Source of the DNA: Marinobacter lipolyticus
Lineage (GTDB): Bacteria; Pseudomonadota; Gammaproteobacteria; Pseudomonadales; Oleiphilaceae
Direction of reading: 5' to 3'
DNA: 64,000 bases
Assembly (NCBI RefSeq): GCF_018424605.1
Contig: NZ_QTKT01000005.1
Span: forward strand, 1 to 64,000
Part shown: positions 1 to 7,435 of the stretch, piece by piece
Layout of the letters: each line of letters begins with the position of its first letter
How positions within the stretch are numbered: the first letter of the stretch is position 1
Position numbers and translations under genes: made by a program
Notes under the pieces: model-generated
Databases searched by the model: none
What the model was told of the DNA's origin: nothing
The model's input: only the letters and a program-made list of their open reading frames with translations

Positions 1-413
1 GGGCGGGAGGGTTGGCGGAGCGTAAGCCAACTTCGTCACCCCGCAAGATTTATCTGATGCAGCGCAAGACGGGCAAGGTGGGCGGCGGGCTTGGCAAGAC
101 CTCCGGCTGGGTTCACCGCAACAGTCTCAAACACCGGGATGTGGATATGCTGCGAGGCTGCAGTTACGAGCGCATTGACGACGAAGGTCTGCACATTTCC
201 GTCCGTGACAAGGATGGCAAGGTCACCGAGAGCCGGGTACTGGAGGTAGATAACGTGATCATCTGCGCCGGCCAGGAGCCCTTCCGGACCCTGTATGACG
301 AGTTGGCGCAAGCCGGCGTCCGCGCTCACCTGATCGGCGGCGCGGATGTGGCCGAGGAACTGGACGCCAAGCGCGCCATCCGCCAGGGAACCGAAGTGGC
401 GGCAGGGCTGTAA
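1..413 (+). CDS. fadH: 2,4-dienoyl-CoA reductase FadH, C-terminal part (5' truncated by window)
   Basis: Only the last ~137 codons are present; the reading frame (first full codon at base 3) runs in from outside the window. The product matches the C-terminal NADPH-binding part of the FMN/FAD/4Fe-4S 2,4-dienoyl-CoA reductase, which reduces 2,4-dienoyl-CoA made during beta-oxidation of unsaturated fatty acids. Recognisable blocks are KVGGGLGKTSGWVHR, VDNVIICAGQEPFR and HLIGGADVAEELDAKRAIRQ, the last being the typical end of this family. No downstream partner lies on the same strand close by. Identification is strong; the domain order upstream cannot be seen. Confidence 0.93.
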   Translation, partial: AGGLAERKPTSSPRKIYLMQRKTGKVGGGLGKTSGWVHRNSLKHRDVDMLRGCSYERIDDEGLHISVRDKDGKVTESRVLEVDNVIICAGQEPFRTLYDELAQAGVRAHLIGGADVAEELDAKRAIRQGTEVAAGL

Positions 414-424
414 CGCCCCGTCCA

Positions 425-458
425 GCTTTGCGTCCGCCGAAGGCGGCGGGCGCAAAGC
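425..458. terminator. hairpin after fadH
   Basis: GCTTTGCG (425-432) pairs with CGCAAAGC (451-458) around an inner CCGCC-gaa-GGCGG stem, 11 bases after the fadH stop. There is no T-run, so an intrinsic terminator role is only a guess. Confidence 0.4.
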
Positions 459-518
459 GATGGAGAATCAGTGGGCCATTCGATAGACTTCTAGCATCGC
501 CCCGTTCACAAGGTCTTT

Positions 519-1538
519 ATGACACTCCTAGTCGCATTCGCCGTTCTCTCTATTGGTTTCTCGTTTCTGTGTTCTATTCTTGAGGCGTCGCTGCTGTCGG
601 TTACGCCAAGCTACATCGCGTCGCTCAAGAAAGAGCGCCCGGAACTTTTCGCCCGCTTGCGCGCGCTCAAGGACAACGTCGACGATCCGCTTTCGGCGAT
701 TCTCACTCTCAATACCGTCGCCCATACCGTAGGGGCGACCGGCGTGGGGGCGCAGGTGGCGGTGGTGTTCGGCGAAGCCTGGCTGGGCCTGGCGTCCGCC
801 GTCATGACCCTGGCGATCCTGATACTTTCCGAAATCATTCCCAAAACCATCGGTGCGAAATACTGGCGCACCATCGCGCCGCGGCTGCCGGCGATACTCG
901 GGGTCATGATCAAGGCACTGTTACCGTTTATCTGGTTGTCCAAGCAGATCACCCGCCGCATTGCTTCCAGCGAGCCGGACACCGATATACGCGCGGAAAT
1001 CAGTGCCCTCGCGGAGATCGGCCGTGACCAGCAGGCGTTGGATGAAGACGAGCGGCGGATGATCCTGAACGTACTGAGGTTTCACGAGATCAAGGTCAGC
1101 GCGGTGATGACGCCCCGAACCGTCTGCAAGTTCGTGGCACCGGATATCACCACGGTGCAGTTCCGCGAGCAGGTGAAGAAGTCCCCGTTTTCACGCTATC
1201 CGGTGATCAACGGCGACGGCGAGACACTGGGCTACCTCCATCGCGCCGACCTGATAACCCTGGAAGACGATGTGAATCTTCTCGATCACATGCGCCGGGT
1301 CAAGCGCGTCAAAGGCAACACGAATATCGAACTGGTGTTCTCGGAGATGCTGCGGGAACGTCAGCACCTCGCTGTGGTGTATGACGAACTGGGCACCTGG
1401 CTGGGAATAGTGACGCTGGAGGACATATTGGAGACACTTTTGGGCACCGAAATCATGGACGAAACTGATAACGTGTCCAATCTTCGCCGCTATGCGAAGC
1501 AGCGCTGGAGCCGGCGTCTGAAAAAATACGGCTCCTGA
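519..1538 (+). CDS. CNNM/HlyC-CorC-type membrane protein, short form (DUF21 + CBS pair)
   Basis: A 339-residue membrane protein. Residues 1-150 form a DUF21-type membrane domain (hydrophobic helices at the N-terminus, ~85-110 and ~125-145, with the SEIIPKTIGAKYW block typical of CNNM proteins). Residues ~190-315 form a CBS-domain pair (VSAVMTPRTVCKFV ... FSRYPVINGDGETLGYLHRADL ... HLAVVYDELGTWLGIVTLEDILETLLG). Family members are linked to Mg2+/Co2+ efflux or membrane ion homeostasis. The protein ends soon after the second CBS motif and lacks the C-terminal CorC_HlyC domain common in ~430-residue relatives. The ATG at 519 has AGG upstream. The gene converges on the next one 19 nt away. Confidence 0.85.
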   Translation: MTLLVAFAVLSIGFSFLCSILEASLLSVTPSYIASLKKERPELFARLRALKDNVDDPLSAILTLNTVAHTVGATGVGAQVAVVFGEAWLGLASAVMTLAILILSEIIPKTIGAKYWRTIAPRLPAILGVMIKALLPFIWLSKQITRRIASSEPDTDIRAEISALAEIGRDQQALDEDERRMILNVLRFHEIKVSAVMTPRTVCKFVAPDITTVQFREQVKKSPFSRYPVINGDGETLGYLHRADLITLEDDVNLLDHMRRVKRVKGNTNIELVFSEMLRERQHLAVVYDELGTWLGIVTLEDILETLLGTEIMDETDNVSNLRRYAKQRWSRRLKKYGS

Positions 1539-1557
1539 GCGTGGGCTGGGGTGCGCT

Positions 1558-1722
1558 TCAGCGCACGGACTGTAGAGCGTTGAAGATGGCTTCTGCTTCT
1601 GCTGTAAGTACCTGACAACGCAGGCTGTTTCCCTGCTGTAAGGCCTGGGCTATCTGCTTCTGCTTCATGTCATAAAGCCTGTTCAGAATGTCTGCCTGGC
1701 TTTGTCTGATCGGTGCGTTCAT
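1558..1722 (-). CDS. small hypothetical protein, 54 aa
   Basis: The start at 1722 is supported by a strong GGGGAGG Shine-Dalgarno with 6 nt spacing. The product, beginning MNAPIRQSQADILNRLYDMK, is a short polar Gln/Ala-rich helical protein without signal peptide or membrane segment and with one cysteine. I do not recognise the family. It converges on the CNNM-like gene. An in-frame ATG five codons upstream is possible but lacks as good a ribosome site. Confidence 0.6.
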   Translation of the reverse strand: MNAPIRQSQADILNRLYDMKQKQIAQALQQGNSLRCQVLTAEAEAIFNALQSVR

Positions 1723-1834
1723 GGCGAACCTCCCCATTTTTACACCTGTGTCGGTATTCTTTACGTTACAGGCCATGAAATGGCCCTCATTGACTGACGA
1801 TGCATAACCCGCGCCAGAGGTTCGCTTCCGCACA

Positions 1835-2830
1835 TTACCGTCCAAAGCGGGCGCGGTAGGCACCCGGAGCCAGCCCTGTGTGCTTACGAAACAGGCGACT
1901 GAACGAGCTGACATCCTCGTAACCCACCAATCGGGTCACCTCTTCAACCGCCGCCCTTGAATTCTCCAGCCGTTGCCGCGCCGCCTCAATACGCAGAAGC
2001 TGCAAGTAACCGGTCGGCGTATCGCCCGTCGCCGCCTTGAAACGACGAATCAGCGAGCGTTCTGTCAGCCCGCTTAACACCGCCAGGCCGGCCAGCGTCA
2101 CCGGCTCACTGTAGTGATGATCGAGCCAGTCCTGCAGTTTCAGAATCGCGGTGTCGGAATGATACCGGCGGGCCTGCAAAGCGCTGTACGGCGCCTGGCT
2201 CGTCCGCCCCACATCAATCACGAACGCCTTGGCCAGCTCCCGCGCTACCTGCGCCCCGGCGAAGCGTTCCACCAGATAAACCCCCAGATCCCACCAGGCC
2301 ATCCCGCCCCCGGCGCAGGCAACGTGGCCATCCACCGTGACCAGCTTGTCCGGCTGCAGATCCACCGTTGGGTAGCGTTGACGGAACTGCCGACTGAACC
2401 CCCAATGCGTCGTCGCCTGCCGCCCGTCCAGCAACCCGGCCTCGGCGAGCATGAACGCGCCGGTGCAGTTACTGGCCACCTGAACCTGTCCCGTGTCAGA
2501 GCTCTGAAAGCCACCCAGCCAGGCAATCAGCTCCGGATTCTCGCTCAATACCCGCTCAATTGGCCCGCCGATGGTGGGAATGATCACGAGATCGGTATCG
2601 GGCTCGGCAGGACTTCGGTCGTTCCAGGCGCCATCGGGCAGGATGATCAGCCCGTTAATGCAACGGCAGGGTGCGCCGTCTCTGGTTAGCAGACGGGTGG
2701 CGAATTGCGGTTCCGGCGATTCCCCGTTAATCCGCGCCCAGGTGACTCCGGCCAGCCGGAAGAGATCAATAATGCCGGTGATAGCACTAGCCAAAGCTCC
2801 ATCGAACCCTATGACCGAAACTGTCCGCAT
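1835..2830 (-). CDS. GlxA-family transcriptional regulator (DJ-1/PfpI-like + AraC HTH)
   Basis: 331 residues beginning MRTVSVIGFDGALASAITG; the ATG at 2830 follows a GGAG. Residues ~1-190 are a DJ-1/PfpI-like glutamine-amidotransferase fold with the nucleophile-elbow block VASNCTGAFMLAEAGLLDG and the ATTHWGF block of GlxA-type regulators. Residues ~225-325 are an AraC DNA-binding domain with two helix-turn-helices (VTLAGLAVLSGLTERSLIRRF and VEEVTRLVGYEDVSSFSRLFRKHTG). It is divergent from a large acyl-CoA dehydrogenase, which makes that gene a plausible target. The effector is unknown; relatives sense nitrogenous or fatty metabolites. An upstream in-frame extension to 2974 would run through palindrome VAP1 and is not favoured. 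Confidence 0.88.
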   Translation of the reverse strand: MRTVSVIGFDGALASAITGIIDLFRLAGVTWARINGESPEPQFATRLLTRDGAPCRCINGLIILPDGAWNDRSPAEPDTDLVIIPTIGGPIERVLSENPELIAWLGGFQSSDTGQVQVASNCTGAFMLAEAGLLDGRQATTHWGFSRQFRQRYPTVDLQPDKLVTVDGHVACAGGGMAWWDLGVYLVERFAGAQVARELAKAFVIDVGRTSQAPYSALQARRYHSDTAILKLQDWLDHHYSEPVTLAGLAVLSGLTERSLIRRFKAATGDTPTGYLQLLRIEAARQRLENSRAAVEEVTRLVGYEDVSSFSRLFRKHTGLAPGAYRARFGR

Positions 2831-2855
2831 GCATTCTCCAGCGTAGGGCATCGGC

Positions 2856-2947
2856 GGGGAAGTACCTCCCGGGGCTGTGTGCAGCATGGATGCTGCACTC
2901 AAGCGTACAGGGACGTATTCACAGCGTGCCCCGGGAGGTACTTCCCC
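2856..2947 (+). repeat. variable-arm palindrome VAP1 (type A core, + orientation)
   Basis: A perfect 19-bp inverted repeat (2856-2874 GGGGAAGTACCTCCCGGGG, with its complement at 2929-2947) encloses a 54-nt core. The core holds hairpin 1 GCAGCA-TGGA-TGCTGC (2881-2896), the linker AAGC, hairpin 2 GTAC-AGGGAC-GTAT, and ends in AGCGTG. It lies between two divergent gene starts. The same core recurs at 5105 and 43940. Confidence 0.9.
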
Positions 2948-2997
2948 ACCGGTGGCCGGCCGCCGAGTACCCAATCATTAAGGGTAAAAGTATTGGT

Positions 2998-3012
2998 TGG
3001 CGATATTCGCCA
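2998..3012. promoter_or_regulatory. candidate operator palindrome upstream of the acyl-CoA dehydrogenase
   Basis: TGGCGATATTCGCCA is a perfect 15-nt palindrome about 75 nt before the start at 3088, in an AT-richer stretch that probably carries the promoter. It could be a binding site for a regulator. Whether the divergent GlxA-like protein binds it is not shown, since AraC-type proteins usually bind direct repeats. Confidence 0.35.
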
Positions 3013-3087
3013 TGATTATGTCATAAATGCCGGTTTCCAGAAAAACAGAGGTATGAGAGGCTATCCGCAACAAACAGGAGACCAAGC

Positions 3088-4890
3088 ATGACCGACACCC
3101 TGATCGACCGCCGCGACCTGGCGTTCCAGCTTTACGAAGTTCTTGATACCGACAGCCTGATCACCCGCGAGCGCTTCAGCGAACACAACCGCGACACCTT
3201 CGACGCCGTCATCGAAACCGCGGACAAAATGGCCCGTGAGAAGTTCGCCACCCACAACAGCGCCGCCGACAAAGACGAACCGAAGTTCGTCGACGGCCAG
3301 GTCGAGATGCTGCCGCAGGTCAAAGAAGCCTTCGACGCCTACGCCGAAGCCGGCTTCATCGCCGGTCGCTACGATTACGAGCTTGGTGGCATGCAATTGC
3401 CGGAATCCGTCATGGCCGCCTGCAACGGCTTCTTTACCGCTGCCAACCCCGGAACCGCCGGCTACCCGTTCCTGACCACCGCCGCGGCGAACCTTATTCG
3501 CGTATTCGGTAGCGAACAGCAGCAGACCACCTTCCTGCCGCACATGCTCAGTGGTCGCTTCAGTGGCACCATGGCGCTCACCGAGCCCCACGCCGGCTCC
3601 TCCCTGGCAGACATCCGCACCTCGGCATCGCCCACCGAAGAGGGCCATTACCTGATCAAAGGCGCCAAGATCTACATCTCCGGCGGTGAGCAGTCCATTA
3701 CCGACAACATCGTTCACATGGTGCTGGCCAAGATCAAAGGCGCACCGGCCGGCGTGAAAGGCATTTCCCTGTTCATCGTCCCGAAATTCCACGTGGACGA
3801 AAACGGCAACCCGGGCGAACGTAATGGCGTCAGCCTCGCCGGCCTGATCCACAAGCTGGGTTACCGCGGCACCACCTCCACCGCGCTGAGCTTTGGTGAT
3901 GACGCTCCCTGCCATGGCTACCTGGTGGGCGAACCCCACCAGGGCTTGAAATACATGTTCCAGATGATGAACGAAGCTCGTGTCGGCGTCGGTTTCGGCG
4001 CGGCGGTGATCGGCTATCGCGGTTACATGCACAGCCTGGAATACGCCAAAGACCGGCTGCAGGGCCGCAAGGCCAGCGAAAAGAACCCGGAATCGCCGCA
4101 GGTACCGATCATTGACCACGCCGATGTGCGGCGCATGCTGCTGGCCCAGAAAGCCTACAGCGAAGGCGGTCTGGCCCTGTGCCTTTACGGCGCCCGGCTG
4201 ATGGATGACCAGCACACCCATCCCGACGAACAGAAGCGCATGGAAGCCGGCAAACTGCTCGACCTGCTGACCCCGGTGATCAAGGCCTGGCCCTCCGAGT
4301 ACGGCCCGAAGGCCAACGACCTGGCCATTCAGGTCTACGGTGGTGCCGGCTACACCCGCGAATACCCGGTAGAGCAGTGCTGGCGCGACAACCGCCTGAA
4401 CCCCATCCACGAGGGCACCAACGGCATCCAGGCGCTGGACCTGCTGGGCCGCAAGATCTGGCAGGACCAGAGCCACGGCCTGCAGCTGTTGATGCAGGAA
4501 ATGCAGGTGGACCTGGAAGCGGCCACCACCGACCGCTGCCAGCAATGGGCGCTGTCCTTGAGCGAAACCCTGCAGCAGGCGGTGAAAGTCACTCAGAGCC
4601 TGGGTAAATCGCTGATGGGCGGCGACGTGGACAAAACCCTGGCGAATGCGTCCTGCTACCTGCATCTGTTCGGTCACATTATCGTGGCCTGGATGTGGCT
4701 CCGTCAGGCCAACGCAGCGGCCAATGCGCTGGCGTCAGCCAACACGGACGATGAGCGGAACTTCTATCAGGGCAAGCTGCAGGCGGCCCAGTATTTCTTC
4801 CACTGGGAGTTGCCGACGGTGGCGCAGGATCTGGTGTTGTTGCGGAATGAGGATGATACCTGTCTGAACATGAAGTCCGAATGGTTCTAA
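3088..4890 (+). CDS. acyl-CoA dehydrogenase, large (DmdC-like) form
   Basis: A 600-residue FAD-dependent acyl-CoA dehydrogenase of the long form. It has the usual N-terminal, middle and C-terminal ACAD domains followed by an extra C-terminal helical domain (~470-600), as in 3-methylmercaptopropionyl-CoA dehydrogenase and FadE5-type enzymes. Visible motifs are MALTEPHAGSSLADIRT, IYISGGEQ, GYRGTTSTALSFGDD, IQVYGGAGYTREYPVEQCWRD, and the catalytic-base block NPIHEGTNGIQALDL. It introduces the 2,3 double bond in an acyl-CoA; chain-length preference cannot be read from the sequence. The ATG at 3088 has AGGAG about 8 nt upstream. It is divergent from the GlxA-type regulator. Confidence 0.92.
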   Translation: MTDTLIDRRDLAFQLYEVLDTDSLITRERFSEHNRDTFDAVIETADKMAREKFATHNSAADKDEPKFVDGQVEMLPQVKEAFDAYAEAGFIAGRYDYELGGMQLPESVMAACNGFFTAANPGTAGYPFLTTAAANLIRVFGSEQQQTTFLPHMLSGRFSGTMALTEPHAGSSLADIRTSASPTEEGHYLIKGAKIYISGGEQSITDNIVHMVLAKIKGAPAGVKGISLFIVPKFHVDENGNPGERNGVSLAGLIHKLGYRGTTSTALSFGDDAPCHGYLVGEPHQGLKYMFQMMNEARVGVGFGAAVIGYRGYMHSLEYAKDRLQGRKASEKNPESPQVPIIDHADVRRMLLAQKAYSEGGLALCLYGARLMDDQHTHPDEQKRMEAGKLLDLLTPVIKAWPSEYGPKANDLAIQVYGGAGYTREYPVEQCWRDNRLNPIHEGTNGIQALDLLGRKIWQDQSHGLQLLMQEMQVDLEAATTDRCQQWALSLSETLQQAVKVTQSLGKSLMGGDVDKTLANASCYLHLFGHIIVAWMWLRQANAAANALASANTDDERNFYQGKLQAAQYFFHWELPTVAQDLVLLRNEDDTCLNMKSEWF

Positions 4891-4918
4891 GTCTGGAGTA
4901 AGCACAAACGGTTGGTAC

Positions 4919-4997
4919 GGCTTCCCGGGACACGCCACAAGTACATCCCTGTAGGCTCGGCTGTGGCCATCCCTGGCCACAGACGGTCCCTGAAGCT
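4919..4997 (-). repeat. variable-arm palindrome VAP2 (type A-like core, - orientation, arms decayed)
   Basis: Read on the minus strand, 4931-4986 matches the type A core: AGCG-like end, a hairpin-2 region around CTAC-AGGGAT-GTAC, and hairpin 1 GTGGCCA-GGGA-TGGCCAC, a perfect 7-bp stem that differs from the GCAGCA stem of other A copies. The flanking arms (4919-4930 and 4987-4997) pair only imperfectly. It sits in the 317-nt gap between the convergent acyl-CoA dehydrogenase and alkB, facing VAP3. Confidence 0.7.
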
Positions 4998-5084
4998 CTT
5001 CCCGGCCGACTGCGCCCAGACTCTGGGGAATGCTGCCGCCTTTGTCCCAGTCGGGGAAGTACCCTACAGGCCGGACAGCGGGCG

Positions 5085-5178
5085 ACTGGCCCCTTCTCCC
5101 GGGACTGTGTGCAGCAGGGATGCTGCACTCAAGCCTACATGGACGTATTCACGGCGTGTCCCGGGAGAAGGGGCCAGT
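5085..5178 (+). repeat. variable-arm palindrome VAP3 (type A core, + orientation)
   Basis: A perfect 20-bp inverted repeat (5085-5104 ACTGGCCCCTTCTCCCGGGA with its complement at 5159-5178) encloses a 54-nt core that differs from VAP1 at only a few positions. Hairpin 1 is GCAGCA-GGGA-TGCTGC. The arms have no similarity to VAP1 beyond the inner CCCGGG. It lies 30 nt beyond the alkB stop codon. Confidence 0.9.
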
Positions 5179-5207
5179 TGACCGCAGACTCCCAAGCCGA
5201 GAATGTC

Positions 5208-6500
5208 TCAGGCAGCCTCTTCAGAAGACGATCCCTTCCGGGCTTTGGCCTCAGCTGACACCGCCGCTGCATAGTCGGCGTACTTGTTCATCAGCTCTTC
5301 CTTGCGATCCGGGTCCCAGTTGATCTTGCTCAGGTCGCCCTCGTAGTGATCAATCACCCGCTTGTCCATCATCTCGTACCACCAGGACGGCAGGTACGCC
5401 GGTAGCAGCATGGAGGCGTAGCCGCCCGGCAGCTGCGGCGCGTGCTCGAAGTGGCGCAACGCCTGGAAGCTGCGCTGTGGGTGGGCGTGGTGGTCCGAGT
5501 GGCGCTGCAGCTGGTACAGGAACAGGTTGGTCACAATGTGATTGCTGTTCCAGCTGTGCTCCGGTTGAGTGCGCTCATACTTGCCCTTGCTGTCTTTCTG
5601 GCGCAGCAGGCCGTAATGCTCCACGTAATTCACCGTCTCCAGCAGGCTGGCGCCGTACGCCGCCTGAGCTGCCAGGAAAGGCACTGCGCGCGGGCCGCAG
5701 ATCAGTGTGGTGGCGCCGAAGAAGCCGGCACTCATGGCCCAGCCCTGCAGCAATTCGTTGTCCAGTGTCCAGAAGCCCTTGCCCTTGCGTGCCAGCCGCG
5801 CCTTCTCAATCTTCACGGCGGACTTGATGCCACCGACCACGGTGCGCGGCAGGAATTTCCAGAAACTTTCTCCCATGCGGCTACTGGCCGGGTCTTCCGG
5901 CGTGGCGACACGTTTGTGGTGGCCAAAATTGTGCTCCACCACAAAGTGGGTGTAGCCGGTCGGTGCCAGTGCGGCCATAGCCATCAGTTTATTGAGCTTG
6001 TTGGACTTGTGGCCCAGCTCGTGGGCGGTGTTGATGCCAACGCCGTTGATGGCGCCGACCGTCAGGGTGATGCCGATTTTGTCCGACAGCGGCGTGTTTT
6101 TACGGCTGGCCAGCCAGGCGCCCATGAAGGTCATGGCGTACTGGGTGGGGATGAAGGCCTTCACGATGCGGTCGTAGTATTTGTCCTGCTCGAGGGTTTT
6201 CACCGCGGATTCCGGCGGATTGCTCTTGTCCTCACCAATGGCGCGATCCAGCGCGGGGATGATGCCGTGGACCAGGGCAGGGCCGGTCCAGGCCAGTGAA
6301 CGCAATTTTTTCGGAGCCACGGCATAACCCGCCAGTGCGGCCAGGCCGATACCGGGCAGTGCCGGGCCCATCAACCACAGGTAACGTTTCGGGTCTTTCC
6401 AGTCCTTGCCGGGTTTTGACGGAGTGACAGGGGAGGTGGCGCTTTCAAGGGCGGTCTGCGTCGCCTGGCTATCCAGATTGTCACGGGTTTTTGCGTTCAT
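5208..6500 (-). CDS. alkB: alkane 1-monooxygenase AlkB
   Basis: A 430-residue integral-membrane non-haem di-iron hydroxylase that oxidises medium-chain n-alkanes to 1-alkanols with electrons from rubredoxin. All histidine boxes are present: HELGHK, EHNFGHHKRVATPEDPAS, NYVEHYGLLR and LQRHSDHHAHPQRSFQ. Several hydrophobic helices lie in the first half (e.g. around LWLMGPALPGIGLAALAGYAV). The ATG at 6500 has a GGAG 8 nt upstream. No rubredoxin or rubredoxin reductase gene is in the window, so electron partners must be elsewhere. The gene is a single unit, convergent with the acyl-CoA dehydrogenase. Confidence 0.96.
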   Translation of the reverse strand: MNAKTRDNLDSQATQTALESATSPVTPSKPGKDWKDPKRYLWLMGPALPGIGLAALAGYAVAPKKLRSLAWTGPALVHGIIPALDRAIGEDKSNPPESAVKTLEQDKYYDRIVKAFIPTQYAMTFMGAWLASRKNTPLSDKIGITLTVGAINGVGINTAHELGHKSNKLNKLMAMAALAPTGYTHFVVEHNFGHHKRVATPEDPASSRMGESFWKFLPRTVVGGIKSAVKIEKARLARKGKGFWTLDNELLQGWAMSAGFFGATTLICGPRAVPFLAAQAAYGASLLETVNYVEHYGLLRQKDSKGKYERTQPEHSWNSNHIVTNLFLYQLQRHSDHHAHPQRSFQALRHFEHAPQLPGGYASMLLPAYLPSWWYEMMDKRVIDHYEGDLSKINWDPDRKEELMNKYADYAAAVSAEAKARKGSSSEEAA

Positions 6501-6542
6501 TGTTGGGCTCCAGTCATCAGGATGTACTCAGACTTTATGTCG

Positions 6543-6571
6543 GACAATCGTACAATGCAACAGTAATCTGA
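6543..6571 (-). promoter_or_regulatory. candidate sigma-70 promoter of alkB
   Basis: On the minus strand TTGCAT and TAAAGT are separated by 17 nt, ending about 45 nt before the alkB start codon. The match is moderate. The GTCCGAC palindrome lies between the two boxes and could be a regulator site. Confidence 0.35.
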
Positions 6572-6682
6572 AAACTGGTCGTTTTGGGCCAGAGTGCATC
6601 CGTGCCGTCTGAAACTGGCGAGTCGTGCAATTTTGAACCAGACTCAGGAGCATCGGTCACGACACACAGGGAAGCGCCGGCT

Positions 6683-6946
6683 ATGGCCACGGGAAATCAG
6701 CCGCACCCAGCGGAAACCATTCACTGGTCCATCCAGCAATTGCTTCGCGAGTATCTGTTCTCCGGCCAGCTATTGGAGATTGTGTATCGGGATGACGCCG
6801 GCCAGGTCCGGATCGTGCACGATGTGATCCGCGATCTGTTCAATCGCGCCGGTCGGGAGTTCGTTCTGATCGGGCGAGGGCAGCTGCTGCGACTGGATCA
6901 CATCGTGATGCTTGACGGCACTGAAATATCGGGGGGAATCGGCTAA
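6683..6946 (+). CDS. small hypothetical protein, 87 aa (Rof-like?)
   Basis: An 87-residue soluble protein. The ATG at 6683 is chosen because GGGAAG precedes it. The pattern of a short helix (HWSIQQLLREYLFSG) followed by a beta-rich half (LLEIVYRDDAGQVRIVHDVIRDLFNRAG ... EFVLIGRGQLLRLDHIVMLDG) resembles the small Sm-like fold of Rof/YaeO or similar regulators. This is a resemblance of layout only. No signal peptide, membrane segment or cysteine is present. It is divergent from alkB; no functional link can be claimed. Confidence 0.6.
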   Translation: MATGNQPHPAETIHWSIQQLLREYLFSGQLLEIVYRDDAGQVRIVHDVIRDLFNRAGREFVLIGRGQLLRLDHIVMLDGTEISGGIG

Positions 6947-7074
6947 AGACAGAGGAAATGGAGCTAACTTGCTGTCTGAGCTAACAAAAGAGTAATGCCG
7001 CAGTAATTGCGTCTATCTGCCGACAGCAATACACTTGTCTCCGTTGTATACATTCGCCAACGAAAGGACATGGT

Positions 7075-7374
7075 ATGAACAAGCTTACTTTGAGTGCATT
7101 GGCTCTGATGATGACACTGGGTCTGACAGCTTGCAGTCAGGAAGACGAAGGTGCCGATTTTGAAGAAGCCGCCGAAAATGCCGGTGAGATGATGGACGAT
7201 GCCGGTGATTCCATCGAAGAAGGCGCTGAAGAGATGACTGGCCAGGACGAAGGCGCCATGGGTGAACTGGAAGAAGGCGCCGAGAATGCTGGCGAAGAAA
7301 TGAGTGAAGCCGCCGATGAAGCTGGCGACTCCATGGAAGAAAGCTGGGACGAAGCGACTGAAGACGAAAAGTAA
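7075..7374 (+). CDS. highly acidic small lipoprotein
   Basis: A 99-residue predicted lipoprotein: MNKLTLSALALMMTLGLTAC gives a signal peptide with lipobox LTAC (Cys20). The mature part is almost only Glu, Asp, Ala, Gly, Ser and Met, with no Arg or His and a single Lys at the last residue. Two imperfect copies of an AENAGE..(D/E)AGDS(I/M)EE unit are visible. A conformationally loose, strongly negative cell-envelope protein is expected; a role in cation binding or the envelope is a guess. A strong terminator follows at 7388. I do not recognise a named family. Confidence 0.75.
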   Translation: MNKLTLSALALMMTLGLTACSQEDEGADFEEAAENAGEMMDDAGDSIEEGAEEMTGQDEGAMGELEEGAENAGEEMSEAADEAGDSMEESWDEATEDEK

Positions 7375-7387
7375 GTCTCTGTTCCCG

Positions 7388-7423
7388 AAAAAAAGCCGAC
7401 CACCTGAGTGGTCGGCTTTTTTT
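7388..7423. terminator. bidirectional terminator between the acidic lipoprotein and phoX
   Basis: A 12-bp stem AAAGCCGACCAC / GTGGTCGGCTTT (7392-7403, 7408-7419) with loop CTGA, T-run on the plus strand and A-run on the other side, so it serves both convergent genes. Confidence 0.95.
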
Positions 7424-7435
7424 GTGCCTGTCGAA

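Noticed and set aside
2829..2974. 48-residue N-terminal extension of the GlxA-type regulator
   Set aside because: The extension would be encoded by the VAP1 palindrome; the ATG at 2830 has its own ribosome site and starts the conserved domain.
3061..4677. Long open frame on the minus strand opposite the acyl-CoA dehydrogenase
   Set aside because: It is the antisense shadow of a clear acyl-CoA dehydrogenase, with low-complexity Gly/Val/Ala/His composition and no domain.
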